Positions 19,421 through 30,574 of a stretch of DNA of 64,000 nucleotides are shown one piece after another. Both the position numbers and the translations under genes were made by a program. The notes under the pieces were generated by a model. That model ran no database searches. It was not told the origin of the DNA and saw only the letters and a list, made by a program, of their open reading frames with translations. Within the stretch, counting starts at the first letter, position 1, and each line of letters begins with the position of its first letter. This DNA comes from Pseudomonas sp. GGS8 (GTDB taxonomy: Bacteria; Pseudomonadota; Gammaproteobacteria; Pseudomonadales; Pseudomonadaceae), in the NCBI RefSeq assembly GCF_024168645.1, contig NZ_JALJWF010000001.1:666001-730000 (forward strand), given 5' to 3'.

Positions 19421-20725
19421 TTAGTTCAGGTGCTCGACGCGGATCCGCACAACCGGACCGACCACGCCCGCCAAGGCTTCCAGGGCAGCGATCGCATCGT
19501 TGATGTGCTGCTCCAGCACACGGTGGGTCAGCAGGATCATCGGCACCAGGCCGTCGTGTTCCTCGACTTCCTTCTGCATGATCGATTCGATGTTGATGCC
19601 GCGCTCCGACAGGATGCTCGCCACCTGAGCCAACACGCCTGGATGGTCCTTGGCTTGAATACGCAGGTAGTAAGCGCTTTCGCAGGCTTCGATCGGCAGG
19701 ATCGGATGCGCCGACAGCGAATCCGGCTGGAAGGCCAGATGCGGTACACGGTTTTCCGGGTCGGAGGTCATGGCGCGAACCACGTCCACCAGATCGGCGA
19801 TCACCGACGAAGCGGTCGGTTCCATGCCAGCGCCAGCACCGTAGAACAGGGTCGAACCGGCAGCATCACCGTTGACCATCACCGCGTTCATCACGCCGTT
19901 GACGTTGGCGATCAGGCGATCGGCCGGGATCAGCGTCGGGTGCACGCGCAACTCGATACCGGCCGCGGTGCTGCGCGCCACGCCCAGGTGCTTGATGCGA
20001 TAGCCCAACGCTTCGGCGTAGTTCACGTCAGCGGTGGTCAGCTTGGTGATGCCTTCGGTGTAGGCCTTGTCGAATTGCAGCGGGATGCCGAACGCGATGG
20101 ACGCCAGGATCGTCAGCTTATGGGCGGCGTCGATGCCTTCGACGTCGAACGTCGGGTCGGCTTCGGCGTAACCCAGGGCTTGCGCTTCGGCCAGCACGTC
20201 TTCGAAGGTCCGGCCTTTTTCACGCATTTCGGTAAGGATGAAGTTACCGGTGCCGTTGATGATGCCGGCCACCCAGTTGATACGGTTGGCGGACAGGCCT
20301 TCACGGATCGCCTTGATCACCGGAATGCCGCCGGCCACGGCCGCTTCGAACGCAACGATCACGCCCTTCTCGCGAGCCTTGGCGAAAATTTCATTACCGT
20401 GAACGGCAATCAGTGCCTTGTTCGCGGTGACCACATGCTTGCCATTCTCGATGGCCTTGAGTACCAGCTCGCGGGCAACGGTATAGCCGCCCATCAGCTC
20501 TATGACGATGTCGATCTCAGGGTTCGTGGCCACTTCGAAGACATCGTTGGTAATCGCAATACCGGTCGTCTGGAACTGAGGCTTTGGCGTGCGCATGGCA
20601 ATTTGTGCCACTTCGATTCCACGCCCGGCACGACGAGCAATTTCCTCGGCGTTGCGCTGAAGTACGTTGAAGGTACCGCCACCGACGGTCCCTAACCCAC
20701 AGATGCCTACTTTGACCGGTTTCAC
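19421..20725 (-). CDS. hom: Homoserine dehydrogenase
   Basis: NAD(P)-dependent reduction of aspartate semialdehyde to homoserine, the branch point to threonine and methionine. A GTG start at 20725 follows GGGGAG at good spacing and gives 434 residues starting VKPVKVGICGLGTVGGG, the Rossmann motif. AGIINGTGNFIL, FEAAVAGGIPVIKA, and the C-terminal ACT domain (about 350-425, YYLRIQAKDHPGVLAQVAS) are present; the ACT domain allows threonine feedback. The leader upstream (134 bases to dsbC) shows no attenuator that I can recognise. Confidence 0.95.
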   Translation of the reverse strand: MKPVKVGICGLGTVGGGTFNVLQRNAEEIARRAGRGIEVAQIAMRTPKPQFQTTGIAITNDVFEVATNPEIDIVIELMGGYTVARELVLKAIENGKHVVTANKALIAVHGNEIFAKAREKGVIVAFEAAVAGGIPVIKAIREGLSANRINWVAGIINGTGNFILTEMREKGRTFEDVLAEAQALGYAEADPTFDVEGIDAAHKLTILASIAFGIPLQFDKAYTEGITKLTTADVNYAEALGYRIKHLGVARSTAAGIELRVHPTLIPADRLIANVNGVMNAVMVNGDAAGSTLFYGAGAGMEPTASSVIADLVDVVRAMTSDPENRVPHLAFQPDSLSAHPILPIEACESAYYLRIQAKDHPGVLAQVASILSERGINIESIMQKEVEEHDGLVPMILLTHRVLEQHINDAIAALEALAGVVGPVVRIRVEHLN

Positions 20726-20859
20726 TGTGAACTCCCCATAAAACGGCCGACTCAAGGCCGGCCGTGAAAACAACCGCAGGTTCGCGGCTCTCTATTGATG
20801 GCCCGACAAATGTTGCCGCCGGACCACGCTCGTCAAAGGCTGGCCGTGACGATGCGAAT

Positions 20860-21591
20860 TTACTTCGCGCCCAGTGCCAGTTTGGCGACTTGTGGCGCAG
20901 GCTGGTAGCCCGGAATGACCTGACCGTCAGCCAAAACGATGGCCGGTGTACCGTTCACGCCAATCGACTGACCGAGGGCAAACTGCTTGGACACCGGGTT
21001 ATCGCACTTGGCGGCCTTGATTTCCTTGCCATCGACCATTTTGTCCATGGCCGCTTTCTTGTCTTTCGAGCACCACACGGCTTGCAGTTGCTCGTCACCC
21101 GGCGAGCCCAGGCCCTGGCGCGGGAACGCTACATAACGCACTTCGATGCCGCGCTTGTTCAGCTCAGGCACTTCGGCGTGCAGCTTGTGGCAATACGGGC
21201 ACGTGGTGTCGGTGAAGACGGTGATGTGCGACTTGGTTTCGCCGATGGCCGGGTAGACCACGGTTTCCGCCACTGGAATGTCATTGATCAGTTTGGCTAT
21301 GCCCAGGCGCTCGGTCTTTTCGGTCAGGTTGACCGGTTTGCCGTCCTTGAGCTGAAACAGGTAGCCCTGAACGACGTATTGACCGTCGGCGCTGGCGTAA
21401 AGCACGCGGCTGCCCTTGAGCTTGACTTCGTACAGGCCTGGCAGCGGGCTGGCAGTGATGGTTTCGACCGGCACGTCGAGCTGGAGGTTTTCCAGGCTTT
21501 TACGAATGGCTTTGTCGGCCGCGTCATCGGCGACGGCAAGGGTGCTGACCAACGCAATGGCGGCGGCGGCGAAAATCTGGGTCAGACGCAT
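20860..21591 (-). CDS. dsbC: Thiol:disulfide interchange protein DsbC
   Basis: Periplasmic disulfide isomerase, 243 residues from the ATG at 21591 (TCAGGAG ahead). A Sec signal peptide ends at about residue 21 (STLAVADD). Then come the N-terminal dimerisation domain and the thioredoxin-fold domain with the active site CPYC in FTDTTCPYCHKLHAE and the cis-proline loop GVNGTPAIVLADG. A second cysteine pair (WCSKDKK, KCDNPV) also matches DsbC. It lies between xerD and hom, as is usual in Pseudomonas. Confidence 0.94.
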   Translation of the reverse strand: MRLTQIFAAAAIALVSTLAVADDAADKAIRKSLENLQLDVPVETITASPLPGLYEVKLKGSRVLYASADGQYVVQGYLFQLKDGKPVNLTEKTERLGIAKLINDIPVAETVVYPAIGETKSHITVFTDTTCPYCHKLHAEVPELNKRGIEVRYVAFPRQGLGSPGDEQLQAVWCSKDKKAAMDKMVDGKEIKAAKCDNPVSKQFALGQSIGVNGTPAIVLADGQVIPGYQPAPQVAKLALGAK

Positions 21592-21698
21592 GAGAACTCC
21601 TGAAGGCGGACAAATGGGACGATCAGAACACCCGTGCCGAAACACCGGGTCATAACCGCCCATCGTGCAAACCGGCAAAGCCTACCACATAAGGCCCC

Positions 21699-21820
21699 TG
21701 TGGCGAGGGGGCTTGCCCCGTTCGGCTGCGCAGCAGTCGTCATCGGTCCATATGTCGGATAGGGATCGCCAAAGAGGGGCTGCTTCGAAACCCAACGGGA
21801 GCAAGCTCCCTCGCCACAGG
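21699..21820. repeat. REP-like inverted repeat pair
   Basis: Facing arms ctgtggcgagggggcttgcc and, inverted, gcaagctccctcgccacagg around a spacer with cggctgcgcagcagtcgt. This is the same unit as at 11130-11263, located directly at the 3' end of xerD. Confidence 0.8.
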
Positions 21821-21827
21821 GTTTGCG

Positions 21828-22724
21828 CTAGCCTCTGGGGTGATGCTTGGCATGCAGATCCTGCAAGCGCGCCCGGGCGACGTGAGTATAGATCTGGGTG
21901 GTGGAGAGATCGCTGTGGCCGAGCAACATTTGCACCACCCGCAAGTCAGCGCCGTGGTTGAGCAGGTGCGTGGCAAAGGCATGACGCAAGGTATGCGGCG
22001 ACAGCGACTTGCCGATCCCGGCGACTTTGGCCTGGTGTTTGATGCGATGCCAGAAGGTCTGGCGGGTCATCTGCTCACCGCGCTGGCTGGGGAACAGCAC
22101 ATCGCTGGGACGCCCGTTTAGCAGCTCGCCACGGGCATCGCGCATGTAGCGCTCGACCCAGACAATCGCCTCCTCGCCCATCGGCACCAGCCGTTCCTTG
22201 CTGCCCTTGCCCATCACCCGCAGCACGCCTTGGCGCAGGTTGACCTGTTCCAGCGTCAGGCTGATCAGCTCCGTCACCCGCAAGCCGCAGGCGTAAAGCA
22301 CCTCAAGCATGGCGCGATCACGCTGACCGATGGCTTCGCTCAGATCCGGTGCGGCCAGCAAGGCTTCCACATCGGCTTCCGACAAGGATTTAGGCAATGG
22401 CCTACCCAGTTGCGGCATATCGACACGCAGGGTTGGATCGACCACGATCAGCTTTTCCCGCAGCAGATAGCGATAGAAACCACGCACGCCGGAAAGAAAA
22501 CGCGCCGTAGAACGGGGCTTGTAGTTTTGCTCCAGGCGCCAGGCCAAGTGATCGAGGATCAACTCGCGCCCGGCATTGATCAGCTCCAGGCCCTTCTCCT
22601 GCAACCAGCCGTTGAACAAGGCCAGGTCGCTGCGATAGGCATCGCGGGTATTATCGGAAAGGCCTTTCTCCAGCCACAGGGCGTCGAGGAACTGGTCTAT
22701 CAGGGGATGATCGATGGCAGGCAT
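21828..22724 (-). CDS. xerD: Site-specific tyrosine recombinase XerD
   Basis: Resolves chromosome dimers at dif with XerC and FtsK. 298 residues, the usual XerD length. The N-terminal core-binding domain contains WLEKGLSDNTRDAYRSDL. Catalytic residues are visible: Arg in YACGLRVTELISL, Lys in GKGSKERLVPMG, His-x-x-Arg in SPHTLRHAFATHLL, His in LLGHSDLSTT and the nucleophile Tyr in QIYTHVARARL. The gene is chromosomal and in its normal Pseudomonas setting upstream of dsbC. Confidence 0.94.
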   Translation of the reverse strand: MPAIDHPLIDQFLDALWLEKGLSDNTRDAYRSDLALFNGWLQEKGLELINAGRELILDHLAWRLEQNYKPRSTARFLSGVRGFYRYLLREKLIVVDPTLRVDMPQLGRPLPKSLSEADVEALLAAPDLSEAIGQRDRAMLEVLYACGLRVTELISLTLEQVNLRQGVLRVMGKGSKERLVPMGEEAIVWVERYMRDARGELLNGRPSDVLFPSQRGEQMTRQTFWHRIKHQAKVAGIGKSLSPHTLRHAFATHLLNHGADLRVVQMLLGHSDLSTTQIYTHVARARLQDLHAKHHPRG

Positions 22725-22810
22725 GGGGGCTCAGAACTGGCGGGCAAAAGGCCGCAAAAATGAAGAGTCTTTCATAACACGTTGAGGGTGACACATAAAA
22801 TTCGGGCACA

Positions 22811-22843
22811 AAAAAAGCATCCCTTGCGGGATGCTTCTTTTTT
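22811..22843 (-). terminator. Bidirectional intrinsic terminator
   Basis: Stem aagcatccc / gggatgctt with loop ttgc and A-run/T-run flanks, right after the glycine-zipper gene. Confidence 0.88.
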
Positions 22844-22862
22844 GAGTGAGACGCTCAGCTCA

Positions 22863-23411
22863 TTACCGGGCCGGTTCGTTCTGCCCCAGGATCAGCCTGC
22901 CATCCTTGTCGACCGGAATCTGATTGCCCGGATCGCGATCCATCCGCACCTTGCCTTCCTTACCGTCCAGCGAATAACGAACGTCGTAGCCTACAACCTT
23001 GTCGCTGATGTCATTGACCGTGTTACAGCGAGTCTGAGTCGTGGTGTAGGTGTCACGCTCCTGCATGCCTTCCTGCACCTTGTTGCCCGCATAACCGCCG
23101 CCGACCGCACCGGCCACCGTGGCGATTTTCTTGCCTGTGCCGCCGCCGATCTGGTTGCCCAACAGGCCACCAGCCAGCGCGCCGACCACCGTACCGGCGA
23201 TCTGGTGTTGATCTTTCACCGGCGCTTGCCGGGTCACCGTAACGTCCTTGCACACTTCACGTGGAGTCTTGATTTGTGTCTTGACCGGTTCAACGGCCAG
23301 CACTTGCGCATACTCAGGGCCGCTTTTAACCAGTTTGTAGGTGGCAACAGCACCACCGGCAGTCACACCGACGGCACCCAATACCGCACCAACCAGCAAC
23401 GACTTGTTCAC
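22863..23411 (-). CDS. Glycine-zipper 2TM domain envelope protein
   Basis: 182 residues. An N-terminal hydrophobic, glycine-rich segment (SLLVGAVLGAVGVTAGGAV) may be a signal or anchor. In the middle is a Gly-zipper block GTVVGALAGGLLGNQIGGG and VAGAVGGGYAGNKVQEG (about 73-115), the mark of the Rick_17kDa/2TM group of envelope proteins. The C-terminal part has VVGYDVRYSLDGKEGKV, a repeated feature of these proteins. There is no lipobox cysteine. Probable inner- or outer-membrane association; function unknown. Own terminator downstream. Confidence 0.82.
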   Translation of the reverse strand: MNKSLLVGAVLGAVGVTAGGAVATYKLVKSGPEYAQVLAVEPVKTQIKTPREVCKDVTVTRQAPVKDQHQIAGTVVGALAGGLLGNQIGGGTGKKIATVAGAVGGGYAGNKVQEGMQERDTYTTTQTRCNTVNDISDKVVGYDVRYSLDGKEGKVRMDRDPGNQIPVDKDGRLILGQNEPAR

Positions 23412-23475
23412 ATGAACCTCCTGGCTATCACTGGCGGGACCAACCCGCGCTTCTCCCAGCCTTGGAGCATAAAAA

Positions 23476-23505
23476 AAGGCGCGAGTTCAACACTCGCGCC
23501 TTCTC
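23476..23505 (-). terminator. Intrinsic terminator after secF
   Basis: Eleven-base stem aaggcgcgagt / actcgcgcctt with a short loop and a T-run when read on the minus strand. It ends the queA-tgt-yajC-secDF unit. Confidence 0.88.
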
Positions 23506-23531
23506 GGCTTTCAGCGGGAAAACGATAACCG

Positions 23532-24446
23532 TTATGGACGGTCGTCGACTTCCTTCTCGCTCGTCGCCGCAGGAATCAGGTCTTCGCTGTTCAGGTTCAA
23601 CCAGATCAGCACCACGTTCGCGATGTAGATCGAGGAGTAAGTACCCGCCAGAACACCGATGAACAGGGCAATGGAGAAACCGAACAGGTTGTCGCCACCG
23701 AAGAACAACAGGGCCGCGATCGCCAGCAAGGTGGAGATCGACGTTGCCATGGTCCGCAGCAGGGTTTGCGTGGTCGAGATGTTGATGTTCTCGATCAGGC
23801 TGGCCTTGCGCAGGACGCGGAAGTTCTCACGAACCCGGTCGAATACCACGATGGTGTCGTTGAGCGAGTAACCGATGATCGCCAGCACCGCCGCCAGTAC
23901 CGTCAGGTCGAAGGTGATCTGGAAAAACGACAGGATACCCACGGTCACGATCACGTCGTGGATCAACGATACGATCGCGCCGACCGCAAACTTCCACTGA
24001 AAGCGGAAAGCCAGGTAGATCAGGATGCCGCCCAGCGCCATCAGCATGCCGAGGCCGCCCTGATCGCGCAGTTCTTCACCGACCTGCGGGCCGACGAACT
24101 CGACACGCTTGACCTGAGCCGGGTTGTCGCCGCCGACTTTCTGCAGCGCTTCAGCCACCTGGTGACCCAGTTGCGGGTCTTCGCCTGGCATGCGTACCAG
24201 AAGATCGGTAGTTGCACCGAAGTTCTGCACGATGGCTTCGTGATAACCGGCTGTAGCCAGTTGCTCACGCACCTTGGTGACATCGGCCGGACGCTCGTAG
24301 GTCAGCTCGATGAGCGTACCGCCGGTGAAGTCCAGGCCCCAGTTCATGCCCTTATGAAAGACACTGAACATTGCCAGCGCGGTAAGGAACAATGTGACGC
24401 CGAACGCAAAGTTGCGAACGCCCATGAAGTTGATTGTACGTAACAT
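23532..24446 (-). CDS. secF: Protein translocase subunit SecF
   Basis: Inner-membrane partner of SecD in proton-driven protein export; 304 residues. The first membrane segment (FAFGVTLFLTALAMFSV) is followed by the family motif GLDFTGGTLIELTYE. A periplasmic loop and five further membrane segments follow, including SLNDTIVVFDRVREN (about 190-205), the conserved SecD/F segment. The gene starts 10 bases after the secD stop. Confidence 0.95.
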   Translation of the reverse strand: MLRTINFMGVRNFAFGVTLFLTALAMFSVFHKGMNWGLDFTGGTLIELTYERPADVTKVREQLATAGYHEAIVQNFGATTDLLVRMPGEDPQLGHQVAEALQKVGGDNPAQVKRVEFVGPQVGEELRDQGGLGMLMALGGILIYLAFRFQWKFAVGAIVSLIHDVIVTVGILSFFQITFDLTVLAAVLAIIGYSLNDTIVVFDRVRENFRVLRKASLIENINISTTQTLLRTMATSISTLLAIAALLFFGGDNLFGFSIALFIGVLAGTYSSIYIANVVLIWLNLNSEDLIPAATSEKEVDDRP

Positions 24447-24455
24447 GGCAGCCCC

Positions 24456-26324
24456 TTAAATCCACAACTTCTTGAAGTCACGACCGCCGAAGATCAGGTT
24501 GACCATCGCGCGGGTCACCATGATGGCCGTGAACATCGAGGTAAAGATCCCGAGGGACATGGTCACGGCGAAACCCTTGACCGGGCCGGTGCCCATGGCA
24601 AAGAGAATCCCGCCCACCAACAAGGTTGTCAGGTTGGCGTCGAGAATCGCGGTGAATGCCCGGCCGAAGCCTTCGTTGATTGCCCGTTGTACGGTCATGC
24701 CAGCCGCGATCTCTTCACGTATCCGCGAGAAGATCAGTACGTTGGCGTCGACCGCCATGCCCATGGTCAATACGATACCGGCGATACCCGGCAGGGTCAG
24801 CGTTGCACCCAGCAGCGACATCAAGGCCAGCAGCATCACCATGTTCACCGCCAGCGCGACGGTGGCGATGAGGCCGAAGAAGCGGTAGATGGCCATGATG
24901 AACAGTGAGACAAACAGCATGCCCCACAACGATGCATCGATACCTTTGGTGATGTTGTCGGCACCCAGGCTCGGGCCAATGGTGCGCTCTTCAGCGAAGT
25001 ACATCGGCGCCGCCAGACCACCGGCACGCAGCAACAGCGCCAGTTCGGACGATTCGCCCTGGCCGTTCAGGCCAGTGATGCGGAACTGGGCACCCAGCGG
25101 CGACTGGATGGTCGCCAGGCTGATGATCTTCTTCTCTTCCTTGAAGGTCTGAACCGGCACGTCTTTCTCGACGCCGTTGACCACTTGCTTGACGTAAGTG
25201 GTGACCGGACGCTGTTCGATGAAGATTACCGCCATGCTGCGGCCGACGTTGCTGCGAGTCGCACGACTCATCAGCTCGCCACCGTGGCCATCCAGACGGA
25301 TGTTCACTTCTGGCGTACCGTGCTCGCCGAAGCCCGCCTTGGCGTCAGTCACCTGGTCACCGGTGATGATCAGGCCACGCTCGATCAGAGCCGGAGGACG
25401 CTTGCCTTCACGGAACTCGAATTCCTCGGAAGTGGCTTTCGAAGCGCCAGGCTCAGCCGCCAGACGGAACTCCAGGTTGGCCGTCTTGCCGAGGATACGC
25501 TTGGCTTCTGCGGTGTCTTGCACGCCCGGCAGCTCAACCACGATGCGGTTGGCGCCCTGGCGCTGAACGATAGGTTCGGCAACACCCAGCTCGTTGACGC
25601 GGTTACGTACCGTGGTCAAGTTCTGCTTGATGGAGTATTCGCGGATTTCCGCCAGCTTGGCCGGGGTCATCGCCAGACGCAGTACCGGTTGGCCATTGAG
25701 GTCGGCCGGAACAATGTCGAAATCGTTGAAGTTCTTGCGGATCAGTGCACGGGCCTGCTCGCGGGAATCTTCATCAGAGAAGCCCAACTGAATGGCACCG
25801 CCCAGTTGCGGCAGGCTGCGATAGCGCAGTTTCTCTTTACGCAACAGGCTCTTCACATCGCCTTCGTAGACTTTCAGGCGTGCGTCGAGGGCTTTGTCCA
25901 TGTCCACTTCCAGCAGGAAGTGCACACCACCGGACAAGTCCAGACCCAGCTTCATCGGGTGCGCGCCCAGGCTGCGCAGCCATTGCGGGGTGGTTTGCGC
26001 CAGGTTCAGTGCAACGACGTAGTCATCGCCCAATGCCTTGCGCACGACGTCTTTGGCTGGCAACTGGTCTTCAGCCTTGGCCAGGCGAATCAGACCGCCC
26101 TTGCCGTTTGCCGCCAGCGTGGCCGCCTTGACGTTGATCCCGGACTCCTTGAGCGCGGTGCTCACACGGTCCAGATCAGCCTGATTGACTTGCAGCGCAG
26201 TGCTTGCACCGCTGACCTGAATGGCCGGGTCGTCAGGATATAGATTGGGAGCGGAATAAATCAGACCGATCGCCAGCACTGCCAGGATCAGAATGTATTT
26301 CCACAGAGGGTATTTGTTCAGCAT
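24456..26324 (-). CDS. secD: Protein translocase subunit SecD
   Basis: 622 residues from the ATG at 26324; a GTG one codon earlier is less likely. The N-terminal membrane anchor (YILILAVLAIGLIYSAPN) precedes a large periplasmic region with GLDLSGGVHFLLEVD and GVAEPIVQRQGANRIVVELPGVQD. The C-terminal six-helix bundle includes GMAVDANVLIFSRIREE, the conserved proton-path motif. A GC-rich hairpin (26342-26367) lies between yajC and secD and may tune expression. Confidence 0.95.
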   Translation of the reverse strand: MLNKYPLWKYILILAVLAIGLIYSAPNLYPDDPAIQVSGASTALQVNQADLDRVSTALKESGINVKAATLAANGKGGLIRLAKAEDQLPAKDVVRKALGDDYVVALNLAQTTPQWLRSLGAHPMKLGLDLSGGVHFLLEVDMDKALDARLKVYEGDVKSLLRKEKLRYRSLPQLGGAIQLGFSDEDSREQARALIRKNFNDFDIVPADLNGQPVLRLAMTPAKLAEIREYSIKQNLTTVRNRVNELGVAEPIVQRQGANRIVVELPGVQDTAEAKRILGKTANLEFRLAAEPGASKATSEEFEFREGKRPPALIERGLIITGDQVTDAKAGFGEHGTPEVNIRLDGHGGELMSRATRSNVGRSMAVIFIEQRPVTTYVKQVVNGVEKDVPVQTFKEEKKIISLATIQSPLGAQFRITGLNGQGESSELALLLRAGGLAAPMYFAEERTIGPSLGADNITKGIDASLWGMLFVSLFIMAIYRFFGLIATVALAVNMVMLLALMSLLGATLTLPGIAGIVLTMGMAVDANVLIFSRIREEIAAGMTVQRAINEGFGRAFTAILDANLTTLLVGGILFAMGTGPVKGFAVTMSLGIFTSMFTAIMVTRAMVNLIFGGRDFKKLWI

Positions 26325-26341
26325 CACGCCGCCCGCTTATG

Positions 26342-26368
26342 ACGCGGGGCGCCTTGCGCGCCCCGTCG
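26342..26368 (-). other. Intercistronic hairpin yajC-secD
   Basis: Stem gacggggcgcg-type arms (cggggcgc / gcgccccg) with a 4-base loop lie in the 60-base gap between yajC and secD. There is no T-run, so it is more likely an mRNA-processing or stability element than a terminator. Confidence 0.5.
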
Positions 26369-26387
26369 ATTGAGTAGAAGTTGAAAC

Positions 26388-26723
26388 TTAGATCGCTTTG
26401 AGCGTGCCTTTTGGCAGCGTGGCGGCGATGGCGCCTTTCTGGAACTTCATTTCAACAGTGTCGGACACTTCCAGAACCACGAAGTCGTCGGACACTTTGG
26501 TGATCTTGCCGGCGATACCACCGGTGGTCACAACTTCGTCACCTTTTTGCAGGCTGCCCAGCAGGTTCTTCTGCTCTTTGGCGCGCTTGGCCTGTGGACG
26601 CCAGATCATCAGGTAGAAGATGACCAGGAAACCGACCAGGAAAATCCACTCAAAGCCGCCGCCCATCGGGCCTGCCGCAGGTGCAGCAGCGTCAGCCATG
26701 GCATTAGAGATAAAAAAGCTCAT
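26388..26723 (-). CDS. yajC: Preprotein translocase subunit YajC
   Basis: 111 residues with one membrane segment (about 25-42, WIFLVGFLVIFYLMIW) followed by the family motif RPQAKRAKEQKNLL and the cytoplasmic small beta domain with GDEVVTTGGIAGKIT. YajC associates with SecDF in the inner membrane. Spacing of 43 bases from tgt and 63 from secD fits one operon. Confidence 0.95.
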   Translation of the reverse strand: MSFFISNAMADAAAPAAGPMGGGFEWIFLVGFLVIFYLMIWRPQAKRAKEQKNLLGSLQKGDEVVTTGGIAGKITKVSDDFVVLEVSDTVEMKFQKGAIAATLPKGTLKAI

Positions 26724-26766
26724 TTAGCACTCCAGTTGCAAATGTTGAATCTTGGGGTCAGAAAAC

Positions 26767-28946
<2,180 letters not shown>

Positions 28947-29053
28947 GATGGGGTTCGTCTAGCAGGGGCCGGAAGTCTAGCCGAAATAGTGAAAATTCTC
29001 TATGTACCTGATTGACCGACGGTAATCTCATCTCTATACTTCGCCGCCATTGA

Positions 29054-29138
29054 GCCCTGATGGCGGAATTGGTAGACGCGGCGGATTCAAAATCCGTTTT
29101 CGAAAGGAGTGGGAGTTCGAGTCTCCCTCGGGGCACCA
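29054..29138 (+). tRNA. tRNA-Leu (anticodon CAA)
   Basis: 85 bases with a full cloverleaf: acceptor gccctga pairs with tcggggc, D-arm region ggcggaattggtagacgc, anticodon loop ttCAAaa between cggat-type stems, a long class II variable arm, T-arm with gttcgagtc, discriminator A and an encoded CCA. It is the insertion site of the satellite that follows. Confidence 0.95.
29118..29138 (+). other. attL: tRNA-Leu 3' end used as attachment site
   Basis: The tRNA 3' end cgagtctccctcggggcacc plus a final a recurs at 46033-46052 with one G fewer in the G run. An integrase gene begins 166 bases downstream. The pair bounds a segment of about 16.9 kb. Confidence 0.85.
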
Positions 29139-29182
29139 TATAGCAGTATCTGAAAGTCTCTACCAGACTCTCAGACCCAGAG

Positions 29183-29209
29183 AAACCGGCCACTTGAGCC
29201 GGTTTTTTT
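29183..29209 (+). terminator. Terminator after tRNA-Leu supplied by the island
   Basis: Stem aaaccggc / gccggttt with a 7-base loop and a run of seven T. It ends the tRNA transcript, taking the place of the original chromosomal terminator now at 46062-46090. Confidence 0.85.
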
Positions 29210-29227
29210 GTGTCTGGCCATCTACCT

Positions 29228-29303
29228 CTGTATCCCCTTATCCGTTGTATCCCTGTATCCCTGCTTGTATCCTGAGAAAAATGCCGAACTTTGGGATACA
29301 AGG
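29228..29303 (+). promoter_or_regulatory. Direct repeats of (t)tgtatccc, putative integrase arm sites
   Basis: tgtatccc occurs three times closely spaced (29229, 29246, 29254), a truncated tgtatcc follows at about 29266, and there is an inverted copy gggatacaa at 29294-29302, just before the integrase ATG. The same motif occurs twice at 45968-45990 beside attR. Repeats at both ends next to the attachment sites are what arm-type integrase or excisionase sites look like; this is inference. Confidence 0.6.
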
Positions 29304-30545
29304 ATGAAGCGCGCAGATATCAAGCGCCGCCCTCTAGCGGACACGACGCTTACGGGGCTGGAGCCAGAATCAAAGGAATACAGGGAGCGGGACGGAAATG
29401 GCCTCTACTTCAGGGTCAAACCTGATGGTGGGAAATCCTGGCAGCTCCGCTACAAACGTCCGGCGGGCAATTGGGCCTGGATGGGGCTCGGGGGTTACCC
29501 GGAAGTAAGCGGTGCATTGGCACGGGACAAAGCTGCTGAACTACGCAAGGTAGTTAGCAGCGGCGCCGATCCTCTCGAACAGAAACGCTCCGCCAAAGCT
29601 GCCATTGACGCTGCCAGGACTCGGACCTTCCGAGCTGCTGCTGAAGCTTGGCTCAAGGCCAAAGAAGAAAAGGGCCTCGCTCCCTCCACTCTTAACAAAA
29701 TCCGCACTTACCTCGACAAAGACATCCTCCCAGCATTGGGAGATAAGCCCCTCGACGAAATCACCCGTACCGACTGCGCAGAACTCCAGGCATCCCTCGA
29801 GGCTCGAAACGCACACAACGTGGCGGAAAAGTGCCGCACGTGGATCAATCAGATCTTCGGCCGAGCCATCGGCCTAGGGCTCACCGAAAACGATCCAGGC
29901 AGCCGCCTGCGTGACATTGCTGCACAAGCTCCTAAGACTCAGCAGCATCCACATTTGCTGGAGCCTGAGCTGGCTGAATTCCTCCAAGCGCTCAGAAACA
30001 CACCGAGCAGACTGACAGCCCGCACTGCTGCATGGCTTTGTGTCTGGACAGCATCACGACCCGGCATGGTTCGATTGGCTGAATGGAAAGAATTCGACCT
30101 TGAAAAATCCATTTGGACTACACCTGCTGCCAAGATGAAGATGCGCCGGGATTTTGTATGCCCCCTTCCCCACCAAGCCGTCGCGGCACTGAAAGAGCTG
30201 TATTGCTTAACCGGTCGCAGCCGCTGGCTCTTCCCAGGAGTGGGAGCAAAAAATCCGACCATCAGTGAAAACACAATCAACAAGGTCTTCGCCACCATAG
30301 GCTACAAAGGTCGTCTCGTTGGACACGGGACTCGCCACACAGCGAGCACATTGCTTCGAGAACATGGCTGGCCTAAAGAACACGTTGAGGCGCAGCTTGC
30401 CCACAAAGAGGAAGGTATTTCAGGGGTATATAACAAGGCTCAGTACCTAGAGCAGCGTGTAGTGATGATGCAGTGGTATGCCGACCACCTTGAGCAAATG
30501 GCAGCCGGTAATGTGGTGCAGGGACAGTTTGGGAAGGCGGTATGA
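29304..30545 (+). CDS. int: P4-type tyrosine integrase
   Basis: 413 residues from the ATG at 29304, opening MKRADIKRRPLADTTLTGLE, like P4-family integrases. There is an N-terminal DUF4102-type domain (DGNGLYFRVKPDGGKSWQLRY), a SAM-like core-binding domain about 100-190, and a catalytic domain with Arg in WTASRPGMVRLAEW, His-x-x-Arg in GHGTRHTASTLLREHG, and the Tyr in GVYNKAQYLEQR. It reads away from tRNA-Leu and would recombine attL and attR. Its frame is open upstream through the arm-site repeats, but those codons are not family-like. Confidence 0.92.
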   Translation: MKRADIKRRPLADTTLTGLEPESKEYRERDGNGLYFRVKPDGGKSWQLRYKRPAGNWAWMGLGGYPEVSGALARDKAAELRKVVSSGADPLEQKRSAKAAIDAARTRTFRAAAEAWLKAKEEKGLAPSTLNKIRTYLDKDILPALGDKPLDEITRTDCAELQASLEARNAHNVAEKCRTWINQIFGRAIGLGLTENDPGSRLRDIAAQAPKTQQHPHLLEPELAEFLQALRNTPSRLTARTAAWLCVWTASRPGMVRLAEWKEFDLEKSIWTTPAAKMKMRRDFVCPLPHQAVAALKELYCLTGRSRWLFPGVGAKNPTISENTINKVFATIGYKGRLVGHGTRHTASTLLREHGWPKEHVEAQLAHKEEGISGVYNKAQYLEQRVVMMQWYADHLEQMAAGNVVQGQFGKAV

Positions 30546-30574
30546 GCGCACGTAATCGCCTCCCCTCAAAAATC

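Noticed and set aside
18119..20695. Two long plus-strand frames across thrC and hom
   Set aside because: Composition of shadow frames (many His, Arg, Gln, Val), no motifs, and both genes are certain on the minus strand.
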